From: Asticcacaulis sp. AC460
GTDB taxonomy: Bacteria > Pseudomonadota > Alphaproteobacteria > Caulobacterales > Caulobacteraceae
DNA length: 64,000 bases
Reading direction: 5' to 3'
NCBI RefSeq assembly: GCF_000495795.1
Contig: NZ_AWGD01000022.1
Coordinates: 1-64,000, forward strand
The number at the start of each line of letters is the position of its first letter. Positions within the stretch are counted from its first letter, which is position 1. The position numbers were made by a program, and so were the translations under genes. A model generated the notes under the pieces. That model made no database searches and was not told the DNA's origin. It was given only the letters and a program-made list of their open reading frames with translations. Positions 42,585 to 50,891 of the stretch are shown here, piece after piece.

Positions 42585-43349
42585 ATGGCAAACCCACCCA
42601 AATCACCCGAAGCCGAGACTTCGCGCCTCGCCTCCTATACCGCTCCCGCTCTTGAAAAAGGCTTCAACGTCATCGAATTGCTGGCGCAGTCGCCGCACGG
42701 CCTGACGGTCAGCGAGATCGCCAACGGGCTGGGCCTGTCGATGAGCGAGATTTTCAGAGTCATCATGGTGATGGAACGCCGTGCCTGGCTGCGTAAAGCG
42801 CCCGGCGATCGTTACAGCGTGACGCCGAAGGTGCTGGAACTGGCTTTCCGCGCTACGCCGGCGGAGGAATTGGCCTTTGTCGCGGCGCCCTTGATGCGTG
42901 ATCTCGCCAACCAGACCGACCAGGCGTGTCATCTGGTCGTACGCAATGACGATCGCGGTCTGGTGGTCCTGCGCCAGGAAAATCCCGGCCCTACGGGGTT
43001 TGCTGTCCGAATTGGCGCCTCGATATCGCTGGAGACCAGCTGTTCCGGCCATGTCCTGCTGGCGTTCGCGCCGGGTGAATTGGGCGACGACGACCTGGGA
43101 ACGAAGCTGCGCAAGGTGCGCGGCCGCGGTTATGAGATGATGAAAAGCGCCCGGACCCTGGGCGTGACGGATATCAGCTATCCCATATTCGGCTTCGACG
43201 GCCATGTGGTAGCGGCCCTGACCGTGCCGTTCCTGAAGCTGATCGACGGGTCGCAGACGGTGGACGCCGAAGCGGCACGGGGCTTCCTGGCGGAAACCGC
43301 GACGGCGATTTCGGTCGGCCTGGGCGGCGTGGAACGCACGGCAAGATGA
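42585..43349 (+). CDS. IclR family transcriptional regulator (second)
   Basis: Regulator of 254 aa with the IclR winged helix (PALEKGFNVIELLAQSPHGLTVSEIANGLGLSMSEIFRVIMVMERRAWL) and effector domain (HLVVRNDDRGLVVLRQENPGPTGFAVRIGASISLETSCSGHVLLAF). AAAGGAC sits just before the ATG. It shares the S-E-I-F/Y-R recognition-helix style with the IclR protein at 33789, so the two may see related operators. It is followed by the GH29 fucosidase after 212 bases, and follows the ROK gene by 56. Confidence 0.92.
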   Translation: MANPPKSPEAETSRLASYTAPALEKGFNVIELLAQSPHGLTVSEIANGLGLSMSEIFRVIMVMERRAWLRKAPGDRYSVTPKVLELAFRATPAEELAFVAAPLMRDLANQTDQACHLVVRNDDRGLVVLRQENPGPTGFAVRIGASISLETSCSGHVLLAFAPGELGDDDLGTKLRKVRGRGYEMMKSARTLGVTDISYPIFGFDGHVVAALTVPFLKLIDGSQTVDAEAARGFLAETATAISVGLGGVERTAR

Positions 43350-43561
43350 GGCAAGACCTTCGACACTCCGGTCGTGTGTTTGTCACCGAGACGTAAAACA
43401 TTCAACCGGGATGGCACGCATCCGATTCTTCCGTTGCATGCGGCCTCGTGGTGATGTGCACGGCCTTGCCAAGCGCCGCTGATCCGGTTACAGTTTTCAT
43501 ATAAGGCAGTTGATTTCATACTTGAACTCAACGCCGCAGAAACGACCGGAGCTTTTCACTC

Positions 43562-45202
43562 ATGAAACTTACCAAACGCGCCCTTCTGCAAGGGGCCGCC
43601 GGCCTCGGTGCGGCTGTAAAAGTCTCGGGCACGGCGCAGGCCGCGCCCGGCCTGGCCGAAATCGCGGCCGGTCCTTTCAAACCGTCCTGGGAGTCGCTGA
43701 TCGAGGGTTATAAACCGCCCGACTGGTTCCGCGACGCCAAGTTCGGCCTGTGGGCGCACTGGGGCGCCCAATGCGTGCCCGAGGCCGGCGACTGGTATGC
43801 CCGCCACATGTATGTCCAGGGAAATCGCCAGTACGATCACCACGTGAAGACCTATGGCCACCCCGCCGACAACGGCTTCATGGAGATGTACCCGCGCTGG
43901 ACGGCGGCCAATTGGAACCCGGACGAACTGCTCGACCTCTATGCCGGCGCCGGGGCGAAATATTTCGTCGCCATGGCCAACCACCACGACAATTTCGACG
44001 CCTATAATTCCAAATTCCACGACTGGAACTCGGTACGGGTCGGGCCGAAGAAGGACCTGATCGGCCTGTGGGCCAAGGCGGCGCGGGCGCGCGGCCTGAA
44101 GTTCGGGGTCTCCAACCACTCCGCCCACGCCTGGCACTGGTTCCAGACCGCCTATGGCTACGACCCGGAAGGTCCGCGCGCCGGCGAACGCTACGACGCC
44201 TTTAAACTGACCAAGTATGACGGCGCCGGAAAATGGTGGGACGGGCTCGATCCGCAGGCACTGTACGGCGGTGCGGTGATGCCCCTGCCCGACGGCCTGA
44301 CCACGACCAAGGCGGCGACGGACTGGCACGAGGCCAATGACCGGGTGTGGGACGAAAAGCCGCCGCTGCAAAACCCGGCCTTTGTCCGGCAATGGTTCCT
44401 CCGCTGCAAGGACCTGGTCGACACCTACAAACCCGACCTGATCTATTTCGATAATTTTGACCTGCCACTGGGCCAGGCCGGGCTCGACATCGCCGCCCAT
44501 ATCTACAATGCCTCGATCGCCTGGCACGGCAGCCTGCAGGCGGTCATCAACACCAAGCACCTGCCGGCCGAGCGCCGCATGGCGGTGATCGAGGACGTCG
44601 AACGCGGCCTGCGCCAGGACATCGAGCCGCATCCGTGGCAAACCGACACCTGTATCGGCGACTGGCACTACAACCGCAGCGTCTTCGACCGGAAGGGCTA
44701 TCTCGGCGCCGATGCGGTCATCCACCGGCTGTGCGACATCGTGTCAAAGAACGGCAACCTGCTGCTGTCGATCCCGGTGCGCGGCGACGGCACGATCGAC
44801 AGCGAGGAACGCCGCATCGTCGGCGAAATCGGCGGCTGGATGCAGCGCTTTGGCGACGCCATCTATGGCACCCGGCCTTGGCGCGTCTACGGCGAAGGTC
44901 CGACCATGGTCGAGGCCGGCATGTTCAGCGAAGGCAAGCAGAAGCCGTTCACCGCCGCCGATATCCGCTTCACCACCAAGGCCGGCGCGCTCTACGCCCT
45001 GGTCCTGGGCCGGCCTGGCGACACGCTCAGCATCGCTGCGTTGGGCCGTAAAGCTGGGTCGGTGCGACGGGTCGAGGTGGTCGGCGCCGCGTCGCCCCTC
45101 ACCTTCCGCCAGGACGCCGCCGGGTTGCACGTCACCGTCCCATCCAACGCCAGCCACGACTTCGGTTTGGCGCTCAAGATCACCGGCAAAGGCCTTGTCT
45201 GA
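43562..45202 (+). CDS. GH29 alpha-L-fucosidase
   Basis: Family 29 retaining fucosidase of 546 aa. A Tat-like signal (MKLTKRALLQGAAGLGAAVKVSGTAQA) precedes the family opening PDWFRDAKFGLWAHWGAQCVPEAGDWYARHMY. AKYFVAMANHHDNFDAYNS holds the conserved His pair, and the nucleophile Asp lies in PDLIYFDNFDLP. A C-terminal beta domain begins near GPTMVEAGMF. GH29 removes alpha-1,3/1,4- or 1,2-linked fucose. With the GH95 enzyme at 31285 the cluster has two unrelated fucosidases, implying a fucosylated substrate. A weak GGAG lies about ten bases before the ATG. Confidence 0.93.
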   Translation: MKLTKRALLQGAAGLGAAVKVSGTAQAAPGLAEIAAGPFKPSWESLIEGYKPPDWFRDAKFGLWAHWGAQCVPEAGDWYARHMYVQGNRQYDHHVKTYGHPADNGFMEMYPRWTAANWNPDELLDLYAGAGAKYFVAMANHHDNFDAYNSKFHDWNSVRVGPKKDLIGLWAKAARARGLKFGVSNHSAHAWHWFQTAYGYDPEGPRAGERYDAFKLTKYDGAGKWWDGLDPQALYGGAVMPLPDGLTTTKAATDWHEANDRVWDEKPPLQNPAFVRQWFLRCKDLVDTYKPDLIYFDNFDLPLGQAGLDIAAHIYNASIAWHGSLQAVINTKHLPAERRMAVIEDVERGLRQDIEPHPWQTDTCIGDWHYNRSVFDRKGYLGADAVIHRLCDIVSKNGNLLLSIPVRGDGTIDSEERRIVGEIGGWMQRFGDAIYGTRPWRVYGEGPTMVEAGMFSEGKQKPFTAADIRFTTKAGALYALVLGRPGDTLSIAALGRKAGSVRRVEVVGAASPLTFRQDAAGLHVTVPSNASHDFGLALKITGKGLV

Positions 45203-45306
45203 TGTTATGGCGCATGGTCCTCATCGCCGAACCGTCTGCGCTGTGCGGGGGAAGGTCCTGATCATGCTGGAAAAGCAAGGCTGGGCAGCCGGGTTACCCC
45301 CAAGCC

Positions 45307-45780
45307 CTATTCCGCTTCCCTGGCAGGCATGGCTGCCAGTTGCCGCAGGCCCTTCATGAAGTTGTCGATATCGACCCCCTGCAGAATCCGGTGCATCCGC
45401 TCCAGGTGCTGGCGTTGGATGGCCTTGGCCTGAGCCAGCAAGGTCACGCCCGATTTCGTCAGCGCCAGCTGATTGGCGCGGCGGTCCTTCTTGTCCACCT
45501 CGCGCCCGACCAGGCCGCGTCCTTCCAGCGCATCGATCAACGCCACCACGTTCGGCCGCTGAATCTTCAGCCGGTCGCCGATGACGTGCTGGCGCAGGCC
45601 CGGCTCTGCCTCGATCAGCATCAGCACCGACAGATCGACCGGACGCAGACCGATCTCCCGCATCCGGTCGATAATCTCACCGAACACCGCCAGTTGCGCC
45701 AGACGCAGTTGAAACCCGATCTGACTCTCCAGCAGTTCAGCGGGATCGATGTCAACAGCGGCAGATGTCTTCTTTTTCAA
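45307..45780 (-). CDS. ferC: MarR family regulator, FerC-like
   Basis: Winged helix regulator of 157 aa. It has MarR features RPVDLSVLMLIEAEPGLRQHVIGDRLKIQRPNVVALIDALEGRGLV and the wing VDKKDRRANQLALTKSG. The start is a TTG at 45780, with GGAG seven bases upstream. It is divergent from the aldehyde dehydrogenase that opens the ferulate genes. In Sphingobium SYK-6 a MarR protein, FerC, represses ferBA and is released by hydroxycinnamoyl-CoA; the gene neighbourhood here makes the same role likely. The symbol rests on context, not on a measured similarity. Confidence 0.8.
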   Translation of the reverse strand: MKKKTSAAVDIDPAELLESQIGFQLRLAQLAVFGEIIDRMREIGLRPVDLSVLMLIEAEPGLRQHVIGDRLKIQRPNVVALIDALEGRGLVGREVDKKDRRANQLALTKSGVTLLAQAKAIQRQHLERMHRILQGVDIDNFMKGLRQLAAMPAREAE

Positions 45781-45977
45781 CGCGTTCTCCGGGTTTGAAG
45801 CTACCGTTTCTAGCCGCGTTTTTTACGACAGGCGACAAAATAAATAATGACGCCCCATAATAGGTATGTTACATAATCATTTAACACGCGGCGCCAAGCC
45901 TCATGCCCAAACGTGGATGCCACGTTTTGGAAAAACATGAGGCGTCAAAAAACCCGCCGCGACAGGGAGTCATCACC
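45781..45977. promoter_or_regulatory. Divergent regulatory region, MarR gene and aldehyde dehydrogenase
   Basis: AT-rich centre with a palindrome TATGTTACATA (45865-45875), then a nested hairpin at 45898-45943. The outer arms are GCCTCATG and CATGAGGC; the inner arms are CAAACGTGG and CCACGTTTTG with one bulged base. The nested structure ends 34 bases before the dehydrogenase ATG and may be an operator pair or a leader RNA fold. Confidence 0.6.
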
Positions 45978-47447
45978 ATGCTGGACACCGTAACCGCCGC
46001 CGAACTGGATCTGATCATCGCCTCCAAACCGGTCAAGGCCGAAGGCGGGCGCACCTTCACACGGCTCAACCCCATTTCCGGCCAGGTGGCCACCACGGCG
46101 GCCGCCGCTTCCGTGGCCGACGCGGTCAAGGCCGCCGATGCCGCCGCCGCCGCCTTCCCGGCCTGGTCGGCCCTGGGCCCCAATGCCCGTCGCGCCGTCC
46201 TGCTCAAGGTCGCCGACCAGATTTCGGCCATGGCGCCCGACTTCATCGCCGCCATGAAGGCCGAAACCGGATCGACCCAGGCCTGGGCCGGCTTCAACTG
46301 CATGCTGGCCGCCAATATGATGCGCGAAGCCGCCTCGCTGACTACCCTGGTCGCCGGCGAGACTATCCCCTCCGACAAACCCGGCTGCGTCGCCCTGGCC
46401 GTCCGTCAAGCCGCCGGCGTCGTGCTGGGGATCGCGCCGTGGAACGCCCCGGTCATTCTGGGTGTGCGCGCCATCGCCACCCCACTGGCCTGCGGCAACA
46501 CCGTCGTGCTGAAGGCCGCCGAGGCCTGCCCGCGCACCCACTGGCTGATCGCCGAAGCCTTTTCACGCGCTGGAGCCCCTGAAGGCATCGTCTCCCTGGT
46601 CACCAACGCTCCTGAGGATGCCCCCGATGTCGTCGGCGCCCTGATCGACCATCCGGCGGTCAAGCGGATCAACTTCACCGGCTCGACCCATGTCGGCAAG
46701 ATCATCGCCGCCCGCGCCGCGGCGCAGCTCAAGCCGGCCCTGCTGGAACTGGGCGGCAAGGCGCCGCTGCTGGTGCTCAAGGACGCCGACCTCGACGAAG
46801 CCGTCAAGGCGGCAGCGTTCGGCGCCTTCATGAACCAGGGGCAGATCTGCATGTCGACCGAGCGGATCATCGTGGTCGACGCCGTCTATGACGCCTTTGT
46901 CACCAAATTCGCCGCCAAGGCTGCGACCATGCCGGCCGGCGATCCTTTGGAAGGCAAGGCGCCGCTCGGCGCCGTGGTCGACGTCAAGTCGGGTGACAAG
47001 GTTCGCGACCTGATGCGCGATGCCATTGCCAAGGGCGCGAAGCTGATCGCCGGCGGCGAAGGCGAAGGCGTGCTGATCCCGGCGTCCGTCCTGGACGGTG
47101 TGACGCCGGACATGCGCATCTATGCCGAGGAAAGCTTCGGCCCCGTGGTGTCGATCGTCCGGGCGAAGGACACCGACGACGCGGTTCGCATCGCCAATGA
47201 CACGGAATACGGCCTGACGGCGGCGGTCTTCACCACCAACATCGCCGAGGCGCTCAATGTCGCTTCACGCATCCAGTCGGGCATGTGCCACATCAATGGC
47301 GCCACCGTGCACGACGAAGCCCAGATGCCGTTCGGCGGCGTCAAGGACTCCGGTTACGGCCGTTTCGGCGGCAAGGCCGGCATCAACGAATTCACCGACC
47401 TGCGCTGGATCACCATCGAAACCCAGCCGGGCCACTTCCCGATTTAA
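45978..47447 (+). CDS. Vanillin-type aldehyde dehydrogenase
   Basis: NAD(P)-dependent aldehyde dehydrogenase of 489 aa. Visible motifs are VVLGIAPWNAPVILGVRAIATPLACGNTVVLKAAE, the cofactor FTGSTHVGKII, LELGGKAPLLVL with the catalytic Glu, the catalytic Cys in FMNQGQICMSTERI, and ESFGPVVSI. The PWNAP and NQGQICMSTERI forms are typical of salicylaldehyde, vanillin and benzaldehyde dehydrogenases. ATG 45978 follows AGGGAG by eight bases. Placed before the feruloyl-CoA hydratase-lyase, it would oxidise the vanillin made by that enzyme to vanillate (Vdh/LigV role). Confidence 0.92.
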   Translation: MLDTVTAAELDLIIASKPVKAEGGRTFTRLNPISGQVATTAAAASVADAVKAADAAAAAFPAWSALGPNARRAVLLKVADQISAMAPDFIAAMKAETGSTQAWAGFNCMLAANMMREAASLTTLVAGETIPSDKPGCVALAVRQAAGVVLGIAPWNAPVILGVRAIATPLACGNTVVLKAAEACPRTHWLIAEAFSRAGAPEGIVSLVTNAPEDAPDVVGALIDHPAVKRINFTGSTHVGKIIAARAAAQLKPALLELGGKAPLLVLKDADLDEAVKAAAFGAFMNQGQICMSTERIIVVDAVYDAFVTKFAAKAATMPAGDPLEGKAPLGAVVDVKSGDKVRDLMRDAIAKGAKLIAGGEGEGVLIPASVLDGVTPDMRIYAEESFGPVVSIVRAKDTDDAVRIANDTEYGLTAAVFTTNIAEALNVASRIQSGMCHINGATVHDEAQMPFGGVKDSGYGRFGGKAGINEFTDLRWITIETQPGHFPI

Positions 47448-47500
47448 AGGAACCCTATCCATCTCCAAAGGAAGGCGCGCTCCTCAGACGGCTCAACGCG

Positions 47501-47559
47501 CTCCCTCCTCCCTACGAAGTGGGGAGGGGGACCCCGAAGGGGTGGAGGGGTATCTTTCT
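47501..47559 (+). repeat. REP-like element, copy 3
   Basis: CTCCCTCCTCCCTACGAAGT, GGGGAGGGGGACCCCGAAGG and GGTGGAGGGGTATCTTTCT form the same element as at 31081, 31212 and 48581. Here it lies between the aldehyde dehydrogenase and ferB. It can fold as two adjacent hairpins. Confidence 0.85.
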
Positions 47560-47647
47560 GACTTAACCCACCTTTCGATACTCAGGTCGAAGCCCCAACA
47601 TCGCAGCGACCGAATTTACGCAAATTTCCTCCTCCCCTGGTACACGC

Positions 47648-48499
47648 ATGAACGAAACCTCCCCCAAGATCGACCGCGCCGAAGAAGACACCGTTGCCTA
47701 TGACGTCATCGACGGCATCGCCTGGGTCAAATTCAACCGCCCGGAAAAGCGCAACTGCATGTCGCCCAAGCTGAACCGCCAGATGCTGCGGGTGCTGGAC
47801 GAACTGGAATACCGCGACGATGTCGGCGTCCTGGTCCTGACCGGAGAAGGCACCGCCTGGTCCGCCGGCATGGACCTCAAGGAATATTTCCGCGAGAACG
47901 AAGCCAAGGGCCTGGGCGCGACCCGTGCCGCCCAACGCGAAGCCTATGGCTGGTGGCGGCGCCTGCGCTGGTACCAGAAGCCGACCATCGCCATGATCAA
48001 TGGCTGGTGCTTCGGCGGCGGCTATGGTCCGCTGTTCGGCTGCGACCTGGCCTTTGCCGCCGAAGAAGCGCAATTCGGCCTGTCGGAGATCAACTGGGGC
48101 ATCCTGCCGGGCGGCGGCGCGACGAAGGTCGCCGTCGAACTCCTGCCCTTCCGCAAGGCCATGTACCACGCAATGATGGGCGAGAATATCGACGGCAAGA
48201 CGGCCGCCGACTGGGGCCTGGTCAACGAAGCCCTGCCCCTGGCCGATCTGCAGGCCCGCGTCACCGAAGTCGCCAAGGTCCTGCTGGGCAAGAATCCGGT
48301 CGCCCTGAAAGCCACAAAGGACGCGGTCCGCCGTGTCGGTGTCATGGCCTACGATGAGGCGGAGGATTACCTGATCCGCGCCCAGGAGGCGGCCAACAGC
48401 TACGACAACGAAGGCCGCAAGGAAGGCATCAAGCAGTTCATCGACGACAAGACCTACAAGCCCGGTCTTGGTGCCTACGACAAATCCAAAAAGGCCTGA
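47648..48499 (+). CDS. ferB: Feruloyl-CoA (hydroxycinnamoyl-CoA) hydratase-lyase
   Basis: Crotonase-fold enzyme of 283 aa converting feruloyl-CoA to vanillin and acetyl-CoA. The sequence follows known HCHL enzymes closely: NRPEKRNCMSPKLNRQML, GVLVLTGEGTAWSAGMDLKEYF, KPTIAMINGWCFGGGYGPL, FGLSEINWGILPGG (with the catalytic Glu) and the C-terminal KQFIDDKTYKPGLGAY. It lies between the vanillin-type dehydrogenase and the feruloyl-CoA synthetase, on the same strand. The gaps on each side contain REP-like elements, so a single transcript is likely but interrupted by hairpins. The symbol follows the SYK-6 nomenclature. Confidence 0.94.
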   Translation: MNETSPKIDRAEEDTVAYDVIDGIAWVKFNRPEKRNCMSPKLNRQMLRVLDELEYRDDVGVLVLTGEGTAWSAGMDLKEYFRENEAKGLGATRAAQREAYGWWRRLRWYQKPTIAMINGWCFGGGYGPLFGCDLAFAAEEAQFGLSEINWGILPGGGATKVAVELLPFRKAMYHAMMGENIDGKTAADWGLVNEALPLADLQARVTEVAKVLLGKNPVALKATKDAVRRVGVMAYDEAEDYLIRAQEAANSYDNEGRKEGIKQFIDDKTYKPGLGAYDKSKKA

Positions 48500-48580
48500 C
48501 GCTGACGCGTCAGACTTCTCCCTCCCCTGTTTTGGCTGCCGCCGGGGGAGCGGGGTAGGACGAGAAAGGCAGCACGAGCG

Positions 48581-48702
48581 CCTCTTCTCCTCTCCACGAA
48601 GTGGGGAGGGGGACCGCGAAGCGGTGGAGGGGTATCTTTCTCCTTCCTTCTCCTACGAATGCGGCCGGCTTGTCCACCGAAGCCTTGGCGAAGGTGGAAG
48701 GG
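48581..48702 (+). repeat. REP-like element copy 4 plus a second short repeat
   Basis: The first part (48581-48641) is the same element as at 47501, ending GGGGTATCTTTCT. The second (about 48670-48702) is a separate hairpin, GTCCACCGAAGCCTTGGCGA followed by AGGTGGAAG, of a kind common in alphaproteobacterial gaps. Together they fill the ferB-ferA gap; the ferA frame stays open through them by chance. Confidence 0.78.
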
Positions 48703-48752
48703 GTCCTCTTTCTTCCCCGCCCTCCCCCATTTCCAGCTATAAAGACAATCCG

Positions 48753-50849
48753 ATGACCGCCGACAGCCACATGACGACGACCTCCAACCTCAACCGCCTG
48801 CTGCGTCCGCGCTCGGTCGCCATCATCGGCGCCTCGGATAAGCCAGGAGCCCTCGGTGCGTCGGTGCTCAACAACCTGATCCGTAACGGCTTCGACGGCG
48901 ACATCTACCTGGTCAACCCGAAACGCGAAGAGATCAACGGCCGTCGCTGTTATCCCTCAATCCAGGACCTGCCGGAAAACATCGATGCCGCCGTCCTGGC
49001 GATCCCGCGCGCCGGCGTCCTGCCGGCTATCCGCGACCTCGCCAACCACAAAGCCGGCGCCGCCGTCATCTTCTCGGCCGGCTTTGCAGAAGGTGGCGCC
49101 GAGGGCCTGGCGGAACAACGGGAAATCGCCGACCTGGCCAAATCGTCAGGCATGATCGTCGAAGGCCCCAACTGCCTGGGCATGGTCAACTTCATCGACT
49201 CCGTTCCGCTGACCTTCGTCGAAACCCATATCACGCCGCTGAACAACCGCCCTGGCATCGGCATCGTCTCGCAAAGCGGCGCCATGGCCTGCGTGCTGGG
49301 CACCACGATTGCCGCACGGGACCTCGGCCTCTCGTTCTCGGTCTCGACCGGCAACGAAGCCGCCTCGGGCGTCGAGGACTATGTCGACTACCTGGTCGCC
49401 GATCCGTCGACCTGCGTCATTGCCATGATCGTCGAACAGTTCCGCAAGCCGCAACGCTTCCTGGCTGCGGCCCGGGCAGCTCGTGCCGCCGGCAAGCTGA
49501 TCGTCCTGCTCCACCCTGGCAAAAGCGCCGCCGCCCGCGATTCCGCCGCCACCCATACCGGCGCCATGGCCGGCGACTACGCCGTCATGCGGGTCCATGT
49601 GGAACGCGCTGGCGTGGTCTTTGCCGAGACCCTGGAAGAGCTGGCCGACATCGCCGAAATCGCCATCCGCTGTCCGGCCCTGCCGACCGGCGGCACGGCC
49701 GTCTTCGGCGAGTCCGGCGCCTTCAAGGCCCTAACGCTGGACCTGTGCGAAGACCTCGACATCGCCCTGCCCGCCCTCCATGACGACGACTCGCCGGCCC
49801 TTCGCGGCGCCCTGCCGCCCTTCGTCGGCGTCAGCAACCCGCTGGACCTGACGGCCCAGGGCCTGGTCGAGCCCGACCTGTATTACCGCGTCCTCGCCGC
49901 CCTGTTCGACGACGACCGCTTCGGCGCCATCGTCATGGGCGTGATCCAGACCGACCCAGTCACCACCGGCATCAAGATCCCGCCGATCCTGCGCGCCGTC
50001 ACCGAACTGAAGCCGACCAAGCCGGTCATCTATGCCGGCCTCGACGAAGGCGCCGACATTCCGGCCGCCTTCATCGCCGACCTGCGCGCCCAGGGCGTGC
50101 CGTGCTTCCCGTCGACCGAACGCGCCTTCCGGGCGCTGAAGCGGCTGACCGGCCTGAAAACCGCAACGGCCACGGCGCCGGCGCCCCTGCCCGCGCGGCT
50201 TGACGGCCTGCACGGGGTCATTCCCGAATACCGCGCCAAGGCTATACTGGCGCCCCTGGGCATCCCCTTCCCGGAAGGCCGCTTCGTCGCCTCGCTGGAT
50301 GCCTGCCCGGACCTCCCCTACCCTGTGGTCCTCAAAGCCCAATCGGCTGAACTGAGCCACAAGAGCGATGCCGGCGGCGTGTTGCTGAACATCCGCGATG
50401 CCGCGCACCTGGCCGACGCCTGGTCCAGGCTCTATGCCAATGTCTCCGCCTACAATCCCGATCTCACCCTCGACGGCGTGCTGATCGAGAAGATGGGCGA
50501 CCGTGGCCTGGAGCTGATCATCGGCGCCAAGACCGATCCCGACTGGGGTCCGGTCATCCTGGCCGGCCTCGGCGGTGTGACGGCCGAGCTGTTCCACGAC
50601 GTCCGCCTGCTGCCACCCGACCTGAGCGAAGCCGAAATCACCGCCGAGCTGCTGAAACTGAAGAGCGCCCCGCTCCTCACCGGCTTCCGCGGTTCGGCGC
50701 CGCTGGACATCGCCGCCGTCGCATCGCTCATCGCTCGTCTCGGCCGCCTGCTGCTTTCGGAACCCTCGATCCGCGAGATCGACCTGAACCCCGTAGTGGT
50801 CTACGTCGAGGGCGCCATCGCCCTCGACGCACTGATGCTGGTGGCATAA
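48753..50849 (+). CDS. ferA: ADP-forming acyl-CoA synthetase, feruloyl-CoA synthetase (FerA-like)
   Basis: NDP-forming acyl-CoA synthetase of 698 aa. The N-terminal CoA-binding Rossmann domain shows RPRSVAIIGASDKPGALG, and the succinyl-CoA synthetase-like domains hold EGPNCLGMVNF, GIGIVSQSGAMA and the phosphohistidine region ATHTGAMAGDYAV. An ATP-grasp domain follows with VVLKAQSAELSHKSDAGGV and EIDLNPVVVY. FerA of Sphingobium SYK-6 belongs to this class and lies next to FerB, as here, so activation of ferulate (and likely p-coumarate or caffeate) is the expected role. ATG 48753 is used; the frame open upstream to 48468 runs through repeat sequence and is not coding. Confidence 0.93.
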   Translation: MTADSHMTTTSNLNRLLRPRSVAIIGASDKPGALGASVLNNLIRNGFDGDIYLVNPKREEINGRRCYPSIQDLPENIDAAVLAIPRAGVLPAIRDLANHKAGAAVIFSAGFAEGGAEGLAEQREIADLAKSSGMIVEGPNCLGMVNFIDSVPLTFVETHITPLNNRPGIGIVSQSGAMACVLGTTIAARDLGLSFSVSTGNEAASGVEDYVDYLVADPSTCVIAMIVEQFRKPQRFLAAARAARAAGKLIVLLHPGKSAAARDSAATHTGAMAGDYAVMRVHVERAGVVFAETLEELADIAEIAIRCPALPTGGTAVFGESGAFKALTLDLCEDLDIALPALHDDDSPALRGALPPFVGVSNPLDLTAQGLVEPDLYYRVLAALFDDDRFGAIVMGVIQTDPVTTGIKIPPILRAVTELKPTKPVIYAGLDEGADIPAAFIADLRAQGVPCFPSTERAFRALKRLTGLKTATATAPAPLPARLDGLHGVIPEYRAKAILAPLGIPFPEGRFVASLDACPDLPYPVVLKAQSAELSHKSDAGGVLLNIRDAAHLADAWSRLYANVSAYNPDLTLDGVLIEKMGDRGLELIIGAKTDPDWGPVILAGLGGVTAELFHDVRLLPPDLSEAEITAELLKLKSAPLLTGFRGSAPLDIAAVASLIARLGRLLLSEPSIREIDLNPVVVYVEGAIALDALMLVA

Positions 50850-50891
50850 CTACGAGATTTCCAGTATTCTCGATTTGTCCGAATATACCGA

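Noticed and set aside
31081-48641. REP-like copies as a possible CRISPR array
   Set aside because: The copies are kilobases apart or inverted, lack regular spacers, and no cas gene is present.
48468-48752. N-terminal extension of ferA through the repeat region
   Set aside because: The extra codons translate the REP-like elements. The CoA-binding domain begins normally after ATG 48753.
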